Shown piece by piece: positions 1 to 12,668 of a stretch of DNA of 64,000 nucleotides. The first letter of the stretch is position 1. Every line of letters starts with the position of its first letter. The position numbers and the translations under genes were made by a program. The notes beneath the pieces were generated by a model. The model had not been told where the DNA came from, did no database searches, and saw only the letters and a list, made by a program, of their open reading frames with translations. Source of the stretch: Ptychodera flava (lineage: Eukaryota; Hemichordata; Enteropneusta; Ptychoderidae); contig NC_091933.1 in the NCBI RefSeq assembly GCF_041260155.1, positions 30,559,933 through 30,623,932 of the forward strand. Direction: 5' to 3'.

Positions 1-10
1 ATCGCCTTAC

Positions 11-1372
11 CTGTTGAATGAACGCCGCCACCGTGAACTGTTGCTGCTTTTCGTCCTGTAAATTAAGGATTCCGAAGAAATAAATTTACACAAGAAGCTT
101 AACGGATATTAGTTCACAGGGGAAAATGAAACGAAGAGTTTAGAAACAAAACAGAAGGAGAAAATGTAACGTTGCGAACGAGATAAAGACGCACATGTAC
201 TCGAACCTGCCGTGCCGATTTTCAACAAATGCCGTCAGTATATCAACGAGGTGAACATGGCAGATAGAAGAGAGAAAAATACTGTTTATCAGATTTAACT
301 TGACAGACGAGCGGCAGTGAGCAAATAGTTCAACTGTCCGTAAACCAGAAAGGTGCTTTGGGTGATTAAAACGCGCATAGACGGCAATGTAGTTCATGAA
401 AATCGCAAGGCAGAAGTATTTGGGATATATATTTAAGATGCTGCCGGAAAAGTGAGACCAACGGGAACGTTTGAATTTACAATTTAATGGAACTGTTCTA
501 CGTATCTTCATTTTCTACACTTACCATGTCTGCGATCTGGTGCAAACACACACCGAACTCCACAGTCAAAACTTCAGATGCGTCCAGGACTGGCAAAGCA
601 AACTTATCGTAGCCATCTAACAAGTCGGTCGACAGGCGGCTGTATGGGTTGGCATGGTTTGAGCCCCCTACGTTAAATAGATAATATATATTTAGAATGA
701 GGAATGTTGAATGCTGATGTCTCCTCCTGTTGAGCTATCGATCTTCCTGGAAAATCGGAATAATTTTGATTATTTTTTTGTAGTCTGAAGTACAAGCCTG
801 ATGTGTAGGGGATGCAACCGATTTCGCGGGTAAAATCTTTGAACGCAAAACGTACATCCCTTGTATTAGTAGTAGGCGTTGGACTCGCCCCATATCAGTG
901 GCTCCATTAATGTTCGAATTAAAATAGGTCGGAAGGAATAAATGCAGTTAAAATATGTCGCGCTATTTGGATAAACGCTTATTACTTCTCGCGGTAGCCC
1001 ATGAGGCGAGCCATGGACATATATATGTGCCTACACCCTAGCAAGAAAAGACAGATGGTAGTTTACATTCGGAACGTAATCAGAAGGTTCACACAGAGGT
1101 TTGAACCGATCATCTGACATTAATTGAAACAGATACACGCAACCAGTGGGCTGATCTGTTTAAGCATCATTTGAGTTTTGAGTACGTTGTATTACAGACC
1201 AGCTTGGGTTTCCCAGCGTTAGTCTTTTACCTACGGCCATGGTATGGAGTAACCGTGCCATGGTGAAGCTGTACTGTGACTATGGAATCATAAAGAGGAG
1301 AAAGACGCACTAACCTGCTGGCACTGTACATAAAGCTAAAACAAACAAGCTGATAGCGTTCCTCGGTGTCAT
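11..1372 (-). CDS. nAChR-like Cys-loop receptor subunit, divergent paralogue, 5' exons 1-3 only
   Basis: Partial gene running off the left edge. Three exons are visible: 1315-1372 (58 nt; ATG plus signal peptide MTPRNAISLFVLALCTVPAG), 525-667 (143 nt; includes NPYSRLSTDLL and ends LHQIADM) and 11-55 (45 nt; DEKQQQFTVAAFIQQ). All have GT donors and AG acceptors, and phases 1, 0, 0 match the three complete copies to the right. The pattern is the N-terminal extracellular domain of a nicotinic-type pentameric ligand-gated channel, where a DEKNQ-like 45-nt exon is a family hallmark. The protein is clearly more diverged from copies A-C than they are from each other (exon 2 is one codon shorter and only the framework residues are shared), so it is an older paralogue. 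Intron 1 (668-1314) shows no other gene. The remaining exons, with pore and membrane segments, must lie to the left of the window. Seen: exons, frame, splice sites. Inferred: secreted signal and channel role. Confidence 0.82.
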
Positions 1373-1738
1373 CTCTAAGTAGATCGAGCTAACAAGTAAG
1401 CAGAGGATACTTTCGCTGCTCCTATACTTGGCTAAAGTAAACTTCTCACTCCGCTTCTCACGCTTATATTTATACTTCCCAAGCAAGACATCGACAACAG
1501 TCAATTTCCTATGAATGTCTACCTTTTCCACGAATCCAGGCGGTCAACAATCGGATCTGGATAACCTTGGTAATGCGATACCTGTTCATGTTTCTCACAT
1601 GTTTATCATTTGAATAATCAAATGGCGGGACTGACGAATCATGTAACGTGAATGAATAAACAAATATATTCGAAGTGTTTGAATGCCCATACCATCTCTC
1701 GATAACACGTCTACCTGTATGTGCCACTATGTTTATGG

Positions 1739-1739
<1 letters not shown>

Positions 1740-1769
<30 letters not shown>

Positions 1770-1801
1770 TGTATGTATGTATGTATGTATGTATGTATGT
1801 A

Positions 1802-1866
<65 letters not shown>
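1740..1866. repeat. Compound microsatellite (ATGT)n-(TA)n
   Basis: About 15 ATGT units followed by about 30 TA units. Apparent reading frames through it (poly YI or VCM peptides) are repeat translations, not genes. It abuts the start of the X repeat at about 1876. Confidence 0.97.
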
Positions 1867-1868
<2 letters not shown>

Positions 1869-1875
1869 TGATTGT

Positions 1876-3045
1876 GTGTGACACAAATTATAGTATTATA
1901 AATTCATAAATTCATGTTACTCATAAATTGTTGTGCTACCTGATGACTATTTTTCTTTCCATATATAACACATGTTACTGCATACCCTTATCTTTTACAC
2001 TGTGTCCTAAATTCTGAAATACATATAAAGTAGATGCATTGCGCGAAGACATGGGGCAAACATTTCTACGAAACTGATCCCTTGGGAAATACAGAATTTC
2101 AGTCTATTTATGTAACAGCGAAAGGAAATGGTATGAAGACATAGGCGGTCGCTCCGACGATGGACAAATAGTTCCCGAATGTAACACACAAGACTGTTTA
2201 CCAGGGTATGGTCTATCGCTGCTTGAATTGACATTTGCCAGATATTATTTCGTGATTTCAAAAAAACGTTGCAGTACGTGTACTATTTTTGTTGACTTTG
2301 ACTAGTAAATTAAACAAAATCTAAGTTATCAGAGTATGTTGCGTTGGAACTACACGAAAATCTTTGACGATTGATTAAGGCCAAATGCAGCTTGAAAGCG
2401 TCAAATGTTTATCACGAAAAATGTCTGAGGCATTAATTGAAACCAGTTTGCTCAAGTAGAACAACTTCTCTGTAACCCGCAGTTGTTTCAAGAGGCGATT
2501 CCGATGAACTGACCTCTTCAAATTGATAATTTGTTTCGCAAGGTCACCTTCAATGCAGGGTATGACTTGAAATTCAAGTAAAACCTACACAGCAAAAACA
2601 GCTGTGTTAATGTGTTGTCATTGTTGAGCTAATTTTCCGTTGTTGTATCCAGGATGTAATCCTTGTTTTCTTCCGAAGTGTAGAATTTGATTTGACCTAA
2701 AAGTCAACCAATCTGTGATATCTCGAAATTCAAGAATACGGTTTCTATGGTAATTTGTTAAGTTCATTCGATTACCCTTGATTATCTGCGACATACAATA
2801 ATATGCCAAGGACTTCCAATATTAAATGGCCAAGCGCTTCCTCTTGAGAAAGTCCCGTGATTGTACGCGTGTTTGGCGTTACATGCAGTGGCACCAGGAT
2901 GGTAGGGTTAGAGTGACAGTAACACAGTATTGTTGGTCATAAAGAATGAGTGAAAGCCTTTATGATTTATTGCATACTACTGACATAAGTGTCTGAACAC
3001 TGGCCATAAAGACATTGGTGTTAATTTGCATTATCCAAATACACA
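1876..3045. repeat. Repeat X, copy 1 (about 1.17 kb)
   Basis: Copy 1 of a sequence that recurs in the same orientation at 4990-6165 and, truncated, at 51085-51790. Shared blocks include GCGCGAAGACATG, AGCGAAAGGAAATGGTATGA and, near the far end, GGCACCAGGATGGTAGGGTT. Each copy directly follows a microsatellite. No terminal inverted repeats, LTRs or conserved reading frame were found, and minus-strand frames differ between copies. It is therefore better read as part of the segmentally duplicated receptor-cluster flank than as a recognised transposon. Confidence 0.8.
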
Positions 3046-3084
3046 ACTTACTACTTAGAAATATGGAGAAATACTTACACTACT

Positions 3085-3210
3085 TTCCTTGAACCTATTT
3101 ACCGCCTACAAAAGAAAGTTGTCCGTTTGATTACTTTTTCTGATTTTCATGCCCACTCAAGTCCCCTCTTTCGTCAACTAAACATCATCCATATTTTTAA
3201 ACTAAGTAAT
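3085..3210 (+). mobile_element. Non-LTR retrotransposon (LINE) fragment, distal RT region
   Basis: A short plus-strand frame reads LQKKVVRLITF, then HAHSSPLFRQLNIIHIFKL, then a stop. This is the conserved block just C-terminal to the reverse transcriptase core of CR1/Jockey-type LINEs (family pattern LQK..R.ITF......SPLF..LNIL.I). Only about 40 codons survive and neither end of a parent element is visible. Family assignment is from the motif alone. Confidence 0.6.
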
Positions 3211-3263
3211 TAGTGTTCTTGCCTTTCTGTTGTTGATTTCAAAAATAACGTCTTTTTGTAGCC

Positions 3264-4760
3264 ATGGCTTGGTTATGGATTCAAGTTCCTTTAGAAGTTG
3301 TCAGTTGGATCATTTTGTTATTTTTCATCATAGGTGTTGATGTTAAAATTCAACATATGTACTTTCCGATCTATACCATGGAGTCAATCACTACCGCTAC
3401 AGACGTATCTTCAACTAATCAACTCTACGACACTGAAACCAAGAAACTACATAATCATCTCACGCAATGTATCTACAAAAGAACTCACATTTCAAAAAAT
3501 GTAAATAAATCCAAGTTGATCAGCCGCAAAAGCGTAATTCAATCTAATACTGTAACAGAACATTCCCAGGACAGTTCATCAGAAGACAGAATCGTATTCG
3601 TCATAAGATACATTCCGGCACTTCCACACATCTCATCCATCATCAGAGAACATTGGCATCTACTTCAACATAGTCCTATCACCAAGGATATCTTTCAACA
3701 CCATCCCATCGTTACATATCGTCAACCGCCAAATTTAAAGAAAATACTCGTCCACGCCAAAATTAACAGCACCAACAAATCAACTAGTGCAAGAAGCGAT
3801 ATACAAAGTTGTATGCAAATGAGAACAAGTGTAGCGAAGTGTAGCGAAGCTAAATAAACACTACAATTGAAAGCTTAATGTGTTAGAAGTGTTGGTTTAT
3901 ATTGTATAAAGCATTCTGTAAAATTTGAACATTCACTTCCTTTGACGTATTGTCGAAATAAAGCTCTTGCAGTGTATACCTACAAATCATTCAGTCCCGG
4001 AAAATCCACACCGTGCAATACATGCAACCAAAGCAAAATCATGCTGTCACAGGAAAGTGGAGTCCTCAAGAATAAACACACCGACAAGTCTTTCCATATC
4101 ACAGGCCAATTGACATGCTCAAACCGAAACCTGATATGCTATTATTTGTCAAAAGTGTGATTAGCTATATATTGGAGAAACACAACGTAACCGTAACCGT
4201 AAGAACACATTAGTGGAAGAACATTTCAATTTACATGATCACACTATTAGTGATTTCAAATTTAGTGCCATCTGTAAAGTCTTTCCACAGAAAACTCTGA
4301 TGAAACAATTACAACACAAAAATAATAATAAATTGCCGTAATACTCTGTCACCCCATGGAATGAATGAAAAGAACTGGTAAAGCACCGGGCCCTAATTTT
4401 TTTCTCTCCCTACGGAGCCCACTCACTGAAATACTCACCTGCGGAGTCCCACTGTCATTTCGCGCTATCCGTACGGTCATCGAAAAACCACTTCTGGCGC
4501 GACAACTTTTGTAGCATTTATGCTGTTCCTCATATAATCTTACTTGCATTTAAACCCAGTTTTATAGCATTGTCCTTTATTTATATCATATCAGTCTAAC
4601 AGAGCATCCGTCTCACTTTCTAAGTTTCTCTATCAGTTCTTTACCTCAATGTACACAGTGTTTTTATCACCTCGTTTTCATATTTTAGACTCTGAAGAAG
4701 ACCTCCTGTGTGTGGTCGAAAGTTTGGTGAATAAATATTTTAAACGTAGACAAAGGTAAT
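3264..4760 (+). mobile_element. Penelope-like element fossil (RT C-terminal part, GIY-YIG region, tail)
   Basis: The frame at 3264-3857 includes VIRYIPALPHISSIIREHW, DIFQHHPIVTYR and PNLKKILVHAKI. This is the linker region that follows the reverse transcriptase in Penelope-like elements. From 3940 to 4345 come a Cys-bearing stretch (PCNTCNQ, QLTCSNRNLICYYL) and pieces YIGETQRN and EHFNLHDHTISDFKF, typical of the GIY-YIG endonuclease domain. Around 4692-4721 a tail carries CTGAAGA, a short stem (GACC/GGTC) and GAAA, an arrangement like the hammerhead-type core reported for Penelope terminal repeats. The 5' part and the RT core are missing and the copy is decayed, so it is an old fossil. It lies directly after the LINE fragment. 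Confidence 0.72.
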
Positions 4761-4858
4761 TGCTATTTCCTTCAAACTCTCTAATTATCTCAATACCATG
4801 TCTCCGTCAAAGTATTCCATCAACACTGTAGTGGGACTAATTCTAGCCATATCTATAC

Positions 4859-4861
<3 letters not shown>

Positions 4862-4927
<66 letters not shown>

Positions 4928-4964
4928 AAATATGCGTATATGCTTATATATATATATATATATT
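4862..4964. repeat. Microsatellite (CT)n with short (TA)n
   Basis: About 31 CT units at 4862-4923, then a 20-bp AT tract, then a TG-rich stretch leading into repeat X copy 2. Confidence 0.97.
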
Positions 4965-4989
4965 TTTGTGTGTATGTGTGTGTGTTTGT

Positions 4990-6165
4990 GTGTGTGACAT
5001 AAATTGTTGTATTCGATATTCATAAATTCATGTCACTCATGAATTGTTGTGCTAGCTGATGCTTATTTTTCTTTCCATATATAACACATTGACTTCATAC
5101 CCTCATCTTTCACACTGTGTCCTAGATTCTGAAATACATATAAAGTGTATGATGCATTGCGCGAAGAGATGAGGGCAAACATTTCTACGAAACTAATCCC
5201 TTTGGAAATTCAAAATTTCAGTCTATTTATGTAACAGCGAAAGGAAATGGTATGAAGCAATAGCTCGGACGGTAGGCAAATCTTTTCCGACTGTAACACA
5301 CAAGATTGCTCATACCAGGGGACAGTCTATCGCTGCTTGATTGGCATTTTCCAGAGATAAGCATTTCCTGATTTCAAAAAACAGGTTCAGTATGTGCGAA
5401 AGTATTTCTGAAAAGAGAAGTTATCGGACTATGGTGTTTTGAACCACACGGATATCTTTGACGATTGATTAAGGCCAAGTGCAGCTAGAAAGCTTCAAAT
5501 GTTTATTACAAAAAATGTCCGAGGCAGTTACTGAAACCAGTTTGCTCAAGTAGAACAACTTCTCTAGTAACCCGTCGCAGTTGTTTCGAGAGGCCATTCC
5601 GATGAATTGACCTCTTCCAGCTGATAATTTGATTCGCAAAGCCAACTTCAATGCAGGGTTTGACTTCGGGTTCAAGTAAAACCTACACAGCAAAAAAGCT
5701 GTGTTAATGTGTTATCATCACTGTTGAGCTAATTTTCCGTATTCGTATCGAGCATATATGTTCCTTGCGTTCTTTTGAATTGTCGCATTGGATTTGACCG
5801 ATAAGTCATCCAATAATCTGAATACGAAAGAAACCTGTGATATCTCGAAATTCAACCATACGGTTTCGATGGTATTTGTTACGTGCATTCAATTATTCAC
5901 GATTATCTGCCACAGGATAAGCCACAACTTCCAATGTTCGATGGCCAAGCGCTTCCTCTTGTGAAACCCCATGATTGTACGCGTGTTTGGGTTTACATGC
6001 AGTGGCACCAGGATGGTAGGGTTAAAGTTACAGTATCGCAGTATTGTTGGTCATGAACAATAGTGATAGCTTTTGTGATTTATTGCATGTTAGTAACATA
6101 ACTGTGTACACAGTATCCATAAAGACATGGATATTTTAATTCGCATTGTTTAAATATTAAATTCC
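4990..6165. repeat. Repeat X, copy 2
   Basis: Second copy of the sequence at 1876-3045, same orientation, with many substitutions and small indels (by eye very roughly 85% identical). It is closer to the truncated copy at 51085-51790: the two share CGACTGTAACACACAAGATT and CATACCAGGGGACAGT. No coding function seen. Confidence 0.8.
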
Positions 6166-6599
6166 CAGCATGTCTTCCACATATATCAGACCTATAAAAA
6201 GATAATATATCCCAAGTAACAGGGTAGGAGGGGCGATTTAATGTAGTTTTATATCAATTATAAATATTGAAATAAACAGACATATGCCTTCACAATTTCC
6301 ACTATCATTCATAAAACAGGACAATAGCATACAGTTTTTGCGAGGAAACAGACTGACAGCGAGGCTTCACCGTTCTCTTGGTCGTGACGAACTCTGTCAA
6401 CATAAAGCAAGTAACAGCAGTCACATTGTTGCTGGCATTTTGCTAAAAATAAGTTCACTTTCCAATGAATTATGCTAATGTAATGTACTGGTAAAACCCA
6501 GTTTTCGTAAATTGATCCTTTCGTGAAATTAGCAGCAATGTATTCATAATTCAAGGAAATTTTATTTTTGGAGTGACCACATGATTCAGAATGTTTCAG
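6166..6599. other. Intergenic, no gene recognised
   Basis: AT-rich unique DNA between repeat X copy 2 and the Z block. Two overlapping short frames on opposite strands (6284-6554) have no family features and look like chance. Confidence 0.6.
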
Positions 6600-6803
6600 G
6601 GATTAATTAAAGACAGGGGGTCACCCCGTCTGCGGCTGGCGACATTCCTGTTGGCGATGGATATCGTGCAAACATGAAGTAAATTCTGCATCTGATACAT
6701 GTTTATCAATACTACTAGTTTTGTAATTTCCAATCACTGTAAGACTTATCCAAATAAACTTCGGTTTTTTGGGATGTTTGGTTCATTTGTGATAGAAGTA
6801 CCG
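6600..6803. repeat. Duplicated flank block Z, copy 1
   Basis: This segment recurs at 62930-63156 with only a few differences and one small insertion (shared blocks include TCTGATACATGTTTATCAAT and CCAATCACTGTAAGACTTA). In the right copy it is followed directly by block Y. Here a further 2.5 kb separates them. Confidence 0.85.
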
Positions 6804-7692
6804 TGATTTAGTTTACATGCAGGTGCTTCGGCCGCGGTCATCAGTTTCGGTACAGCCGCCATTTTAAAATTGTAGCGAAATGTACATTTACAAGGCATTT
6901 CGAGATATCTTGTGCATAGCAAGTGATCCGTTGTATGGCTCCGATGCGCACAGTCGCAGAGTGAAGGACGGCACCTTCGAGCTCGTGAACTGTCCAATAT
7001 TCGAATTTGTGTCACATCACTATCCCTGGCTGGAAGAATTCGTTTGTGAATTGAAAAGGAAAGCCAGGAGAGGGCGTGTAAAGCAGAACTTGATGATTAT
7101 GACGATTCTTGTCATCGAGGAGCGAGATGTTGAGCTCGACCTAATCCATGGCTAGAACGCTCTGAGGCGAAGCGACGGGTTAGGTATTGAACACGTTTGG
7201 AAGTAAAATGTACATGCAGTGTACGAAGGGAAATGTATATTACACGACCAAAGTACATACTTTTTCATAAAAAGAGTTTTTGCCTTTTCGTTCAGAAGCC
7301 GAGCTGCAATGGTTTTCAATCTAAGCCGCCGGGAATACACAGGGGCACACAGCAGGAGGAATGTCAAGATATAATTCATACCATATATCATGACATAAAG
7401 AAAGGCTGGACAATACAAAGTGATGATGAATTGTACCCGCTTCTGTTTTTTAAAATAAGAAACCACTTTTTCAACCTAAAAACTATGTTAAATGTCCAAA
7501 TTTGATTCGACTAAGTAGACACAAATCTGAGAAAGAAACATGAAGTGTGTTGTGGACCAAGAAAACACACATCGCTTACTGATACAATGCTAGAAACTGT
7601 GGGGCTACTTGAATGACATCATCCCGGTACTTTTTATATTGCACATCATCAGAGTCGCTGTCTTACTTATCTCCATGCCTTAGAAATTACTC

Positions 7693-7696
7693 TCTG

Positions 7697-7763
<67 letters not shown>
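7693..7763. repeat. Microsatellite (CT)n
   Basis: About 35 CT units with one interruption near 7744. Confidence 0.97.
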
Positions 7764-8403
7764 ATTATGACACCACTGACTTACAGCAACTGATCAGTGA
7801 ATAATTGTCCGAGACTTCCTAATCATTCACTGGTGGTAAACACTGACTGTAATGACTCATACGGTACACGGCACGCGCCATTTCAAGACATAAATCAAGA
7901 AGGTCATATCTAGAAAATAAAAAAATATTTCAGCTGACAATTCTGTCGGCTGCTGCATCGCATGTATCCACTCTGTGTTTTTGGATACATGGACAGCGTA
8001 ATTTGTTTCCATACCATTAAAAATGATACACTGTAAAAGGTTCGCGTCAGTTTAGATCCTGCATTTATTAATTTCACACTGATATGAAAAATTTATACAA
8101 TCATAAAACATACCTTCGTAGTAGTATACCGTCAGGAGCTACACAGTACTGTAAGTTTAAATTAAATATTACTTCAAGGATACAGATCGCAGTATGTTTC
8201 ATTTACATAGGGTTAGTTTACAATTTGTATTACCAGCAATATTTATGCTTGTGTTATCATACTATTTTTGAATTTTTGACAATAACCATTATGTAATCAG
8301 CGATCACCAGGTGGAAACCGATTACACAAATTTTAAGCGGGTAGAAGATAATTTAGAATGTTATTACTATTATATTGATGTGATGTTAACCGAAAGCAAT
8401 TAA

Positions 8404-9088
8404 GGTTCCAAGACAAGAAATGTGACCTTTTTAATCTAACAATTCTCTAACGGTTAATAAACTCAGAACCCCCGTAAAGTATACATTTTCTAAAAGCCTA
8501 CATATATGGGAACATTTTGGTAACCACAGTGTCACCATTGTTTACATAACTATCACGTGACAAGATAATTTGCATAACCTTTCAAAAGTCGGTTTTCCCT
8601 ATGTTTTGTCTCAATACTTCAAAATATCTGACTCAAACTTGCTGGACTGCAAGCTGTCACAATGCTCTTTCAAAGTGTGTCTCAGATTTTTTATATCTTG
8701 CTTAGTTTTTTTGCAGCACAATTTTAAAGAAATCAACTATGGTAAAATTCACTGCTCTGGAAGTTTTTCTAGCATAAAAAAAACTGTTTAAGAAGGTTTA
8801 AAAAAATTCTGAGACACGCTTTTGAAGATCTGTAGGATAGCTTGCACTCACATGAATTTCAGCCACATATCTCAAAGCATTGAAACAAAACATAGGGAAA
8901 ACCGATTTTTGAAAGGTTATGCAAATTACCTGTCACGTGATAGTTATGTAAACAATGGTGACACTATGGTAACCAAAATGTTCCCCTATATCTAGGCTTT
9001 CCGAAAATATACAATTTACGGGGGTTCTGAGCTTATTAAACACTAGAGAATTGTTAGTTTAAAATGGTCAATTTCTTGTCTTGGAACC
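8404..9088. mobile_element. 685-bp foldback element flanked by TTAA
   Basis: The two halves are inverted copies over almost their full length. It starts GGTTCCAAGACAAGAAAT and ends with the complement; CACGTGA and a TTTTGTTTCAATGC-like block also recur inverted; the unpaired centre is about 8700-8790. TTAA lies at both ends (8400-8403 and 9089-9092). The paralogous flank of copy C reads straight through the site (28493-28512, AACTAACCCTTTCACTAC) without the element. No transposase frame: a non-autonomous, palindromic MITE using TTAA-type targets. The termini do not match canonical piggyBac ends, so the superfamily is left open. Confidence 0.85.
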
Positions 9089-9310
9089 TTAACTCTTTCA
9101 CTACAACGACGGAGTTCGGGTAAATATGGCAGGGCTATATACGACGTCATACAGGGAAGTTTAGAAAATGACAGGGTATGTGTGTTTAATCATAAAACCT
9201 GACTAAAATACATAAACTTGCTGTAGTACTTACATTTCCAACTTAATGCCTATTACAATGATGTAAAAACTCAATTATTTTTAATTTTGGATGTTTTCTG
9301 GTCTTTTCCT

Positions 9311-10195
9311 TCTATCTTTCAATTGAGGCGGTTTGTCCTCTCTCTAGAAAACGTCAATTTTCAACACATACAGCGGGCTTGTATCTCATAATGATTAGTG
9401 TTAAAAAAAAACTAAGTTTTAATCTGGAATAGAATTAATTTATCACTTACAAAATCAATTAAAAAATTAGTTTTGTCTTCGCAAGCTAGTGATTTATATT
9501 TCAACATATCTAAGAGAGAAGACAAAACGAAAGCCTATAATCGTTTGAAAAACAAAAACCTTATAAATGCAAAATACTATCGAAAGTTACAGATATTGCC
9601 CCACTGAAAAGTTCTATTGCCCACTGAAAAGTTGCAAACTTGTAACATTACAATTATGAAAATATGATCGCAGTCCCGTCAAGATGGACCGTTTTCCGAT
9701 GTCATTCATATACTGTAAAAAGCAGCCTCTTCTCATTTATATGTGTAACAACTATATTTTTAAATGATACTTTGCCTTATTCCTACGCAATATATACAAA
9801 TTATAGAAATGGAACAGTGATCTTAGTGAAGTATCCATCTATACGACTCAACGAAACCTACAAAATTTGAAATACTTTGAAATCTGGCTTTAAAATTTCT
9901 CAATACGCATCGAAACATTTCGCACAGATTGAAACGAAATGTGCCTTTCGGAGTTGGGGTCTGTCTCGATTTAAAATTTCTGTCAACCATATGCACTTTA
10001 TAGTGCAAATTGTGACCCATTTTAAACTCTCCCCTGCCAACATCTGTCAGGTCTTGTACGCTCGCTAGTGGGAGCATATATATATATACCTATGTGATGT
10101 ACATAGAACTGTGAGCTGTATGTATCCTAAGTGTGATATTCTGCTAGACAAAAGCTTAAAAAGTTAGCTTGGTCAACCTAACTCATGCAAAAAAG
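9311..10195. repeat. Duplicated flank block Y, copy 1 (downstream of receptor copy A)
   Basis: Closely matches 63157-64000 with scattered substitutions and small gaps, including CAATTGAGGCGGTTT at the start and CTCATGCAAAAAAGA at the end. A weaker paralogue lies downstream of copy C (29290-29640, sharing CCGTTTTCCGATGT). In both A and C it sits just 3' of a receptor gene, so it belongs to the duplicated gene unit. A minus-strand 84-codon frame here is only partly preserved in the second copy and is not called as a gene. Confidence 0.85.
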
Positions 10196-10952
10196 ATAGC
10201 TTTAACAACGACTTCTTACCTCAACCTGTGATCACGGTTATTGATCAATAATTTTACAAGTTATATTATTAATTCAATCTAAATACAAAAGCCCTTATAG
10301 GTGTTAAAATTTAGTCACTGAATTGCTTTTGGCCTCTAAGCATTTTGCATCAAAATGGGTATGTAATTATTCAATTACGTGTTCTTCAACCCCCTCCACC
10401 TTCTACAGAAATTCACTGTATGCTTGATTGCAACTCATTACTGTGAACAATCCGATGGTGACCGACACACAAACTGTGGTTAGGATAATGAAAAACAACT
10501 GATCCATTATGATAGCTATTCTCTGCCAACTGTTGCACGTGTAATCCTCGTCATCACTGTCTTCCTTGCTCTTCAAGCGTCTCTCGACGCGTTCGATGCC
10601 GAGCAGGGTCTGCCTCAAGCTGCTCTGCAAGTCAGACAAAGCCTGCGTGGAGTTGTCGCTAACCCCGTATTTGCGCTGCATTGTTGGAGTGCCGTTTAAG
10701 GAAGACGGTAGGGATGGGTAACTCAGAAGTATGCTGTGTTTGGCCAGGTTAGAGCCACATGACTCCCCTCTAAGATATTTTTTGCAATCCTTCTCTGGAA
10801 AGTACCACACGAAGCGATGTAACCGAAGCGACCGAAAAACAGACGACGGACCAGCTTGGGCACAGGGCGTTTGCGATGATATGTGTTTAATACCAAGACA
10901 GACAACAGACAAGAAGTCAGCACAAGACATATTGCAATGAAAAAGAAAGTAC

Positions 10953-11448
10953 CTGTAATAAAAGTAAGAAAAGCATACATGAGAAAATTAGACGTCTATT
11001 GAATGAGTTCTGTATTGGCAACATACATACATTTCCAGGTATTTTGTACTATCGTGACAAGGCATATTTCGTGTGACTCCTCTTGGCTTTGAGCATTCAA
11101 CGTTGAGAACAAGACTTGTTAGCCATTAAAATTATGTATTTTTCGTGTCTACTTCGCCTTATGTGACATGTTGTTACAATTGCTTATAAAGACCCAAAGG
11201 AAAATATCAAGCAATTACGAAAGATGTAGCGTAAAATGGTGCCTACAATGATTGTAAGTTAATCATTTTGGGGAAAGTGAAATTTGAAAAATGATATTAA
11301 CTTTTACAAATATGTGCATGCTCTCCTGTTTCGAAAAAAAACATAGTATACGGTTGATAAAATTTATACATATAGTATCGTTGTTACCATCCCTTCGGCC
11401 ATAAATTTGTCATAATTAATAAGTGAGTCTGCGAAAAGCTTCACTCAC
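10953..11448 (-). other. Intron 5 of copy A
   Basis: Homologous to the 496-bp intron of copy B (19777-20272). AT-rich, no insertions seen. Copy C's intron is longer because it holds a 353-bp MITE. Confidence 0.8.
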
Positions 11449-12021
11449 CGATTAAGGGAAACCCTCCATCGGCAGTTGAAGGAAGTGTACTTGATGCCCC
11501 AGTGTAAAACGTTATTAAAGTCAGCAAGTTGGTGATTCCAAGCGACATCTTTTCTCCAGAATCCACAGGTATTAAGAAGACGAACAGGCTCAAGCAGGAG
11601 ATCAGTATGAACGGTACGACAATGAAGAGAAAGTCAAAATAGGGGCGGCGTTTCAATGCGATAGTCATTGTAGCACCACTCATCTCGAACGGTTTGTGGG
11701 AAATCATGCTCTCGAAAGCGTCGATCTCTGCGCTCAGCAACACCCATTCTCCATGTTCTTGGTAGTGGTCGAGGTGTACAGACGTGTTGACGAATTCCAG
11801 CTGTTTGCTCCCATACGACCACGATGAGAAGTGTATTTACACACCTGAATATCGAACGGCACGTACCTGATCCTGAACTTGCAGCTGTTCTTGAGGAATA
11901 CTGGAACTGTCCACAACACGTGACCGGTATGTGCCACGACGACATTGGTGTCGGACTTAATAAGTCCATCACTGTTATATGCACTGTAATGAGAAAATGC
12001 GTGGCCATGTATTATCAAACA

Positions 12022-12063
<42 letters not shown>
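12022..12063. repeat. (ATG)14 microsatellite 39 nt upstream of exon 5 of copy A
   Basis: On the gene strand this is (CAT)n, ending 39 nt before the exon 5 acceptor. The frame running from the repeat into exon 5 is open and reads poly-His, then the exon sequence. Copy B has the same repeat (20852-20901). Copy C keeps only two or three units. Confidence 0.95.
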
Positions 12064-12064
<1 letters not shown>

Positions 12065-12668
12065 CGTGACATTTGATCGCTTTCCAAAGATTGCATTGCT
12101 CACAATATCACCGTAAATTCCTTTTAATGCTGAAGAATAGCCATTATGATTCTTAAAACAAGACCATTTCTCTGAGTAATAATTTACGGAACAGAAGACT
12201 ATGACCGAAAAATATAGCAACAGTGAATACGGAATTGGCAAATCGTGGAAAATCAGTGCTGGCCATGTTTTTTCAGTGGGATTCTATGGTTAACTTTCTG
12301 TGAAAAAATATGGATCGTACCATTGTAACGGATGAGACGTTTGATATCATTGTCATATTAATAAATTCATTAATTAACCTAAGAACTAATTCGTTATTTT
12401 CAATAAGAGTAAATATGTCAAAGTTCGACATCTATCGCTTAGTGTTAGTAATTTTGTAACGAGAATGAAAACAGATGTTTGCCAATATTAGCTGAGATTC
12501 GTTTTGTTTATTTACTGTGAATTAATAGCAACCATACCTATTTGTTATCCAAAATTATGAGTCTAAAGTCATATTACACATTCAAAGGATAGGATAAACG
12601 CAGTATATCACAAAGTACCGAAACACAAAACGCAGTAAAAGCCGTGGAAAAAAGATATATGGACCCCT

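Larger units (their letters stand above)
6804..9310. other. 2.5-kb block present here but absent from the paralogous right-hand flank
   Basis: The right-hand flank joins block Z to block Y at about 63156 without this DNA. Contents here: two unremarkable short plus-strand frames (6880-7155, 7197-7505) without recognisable domains, a (CT)n tract at 7693-7763, and the 685-bp foldback at 8404-9088. Part of the block (about 8330-8400 and 9089-9300) is homologous to the flank downstream of receptor copy C (about 28.45-28.7 kb). The simplest reading is therefore loss from the right copy rather than one clean insertion here. Confidence 0.6.

Noticed and set aside
1509-1886. Long frames reading poly YI, VCM or IHTY
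   Set aside because: They are translations of (ATGT)n and (TA)n microsatellites. The same applies to frames at 15643-15897, 18433-18747, 23096-23525, 43657-43934, 49796-50230 and 62607-62832.
6880-7505. Two adjacent plus-strand frames (91 and 102 codons) as a small gene
   Set aside because: No conserved motif, and no copy in a paralogous flank to test conservation.
11824-12069. Plus-strand frame ending in poly-Met
   Set aside because: Shadow of exon 5 of copy A plus the (ATG)n repeat; the matching frame in copy B (20583-20966) is also antisense.
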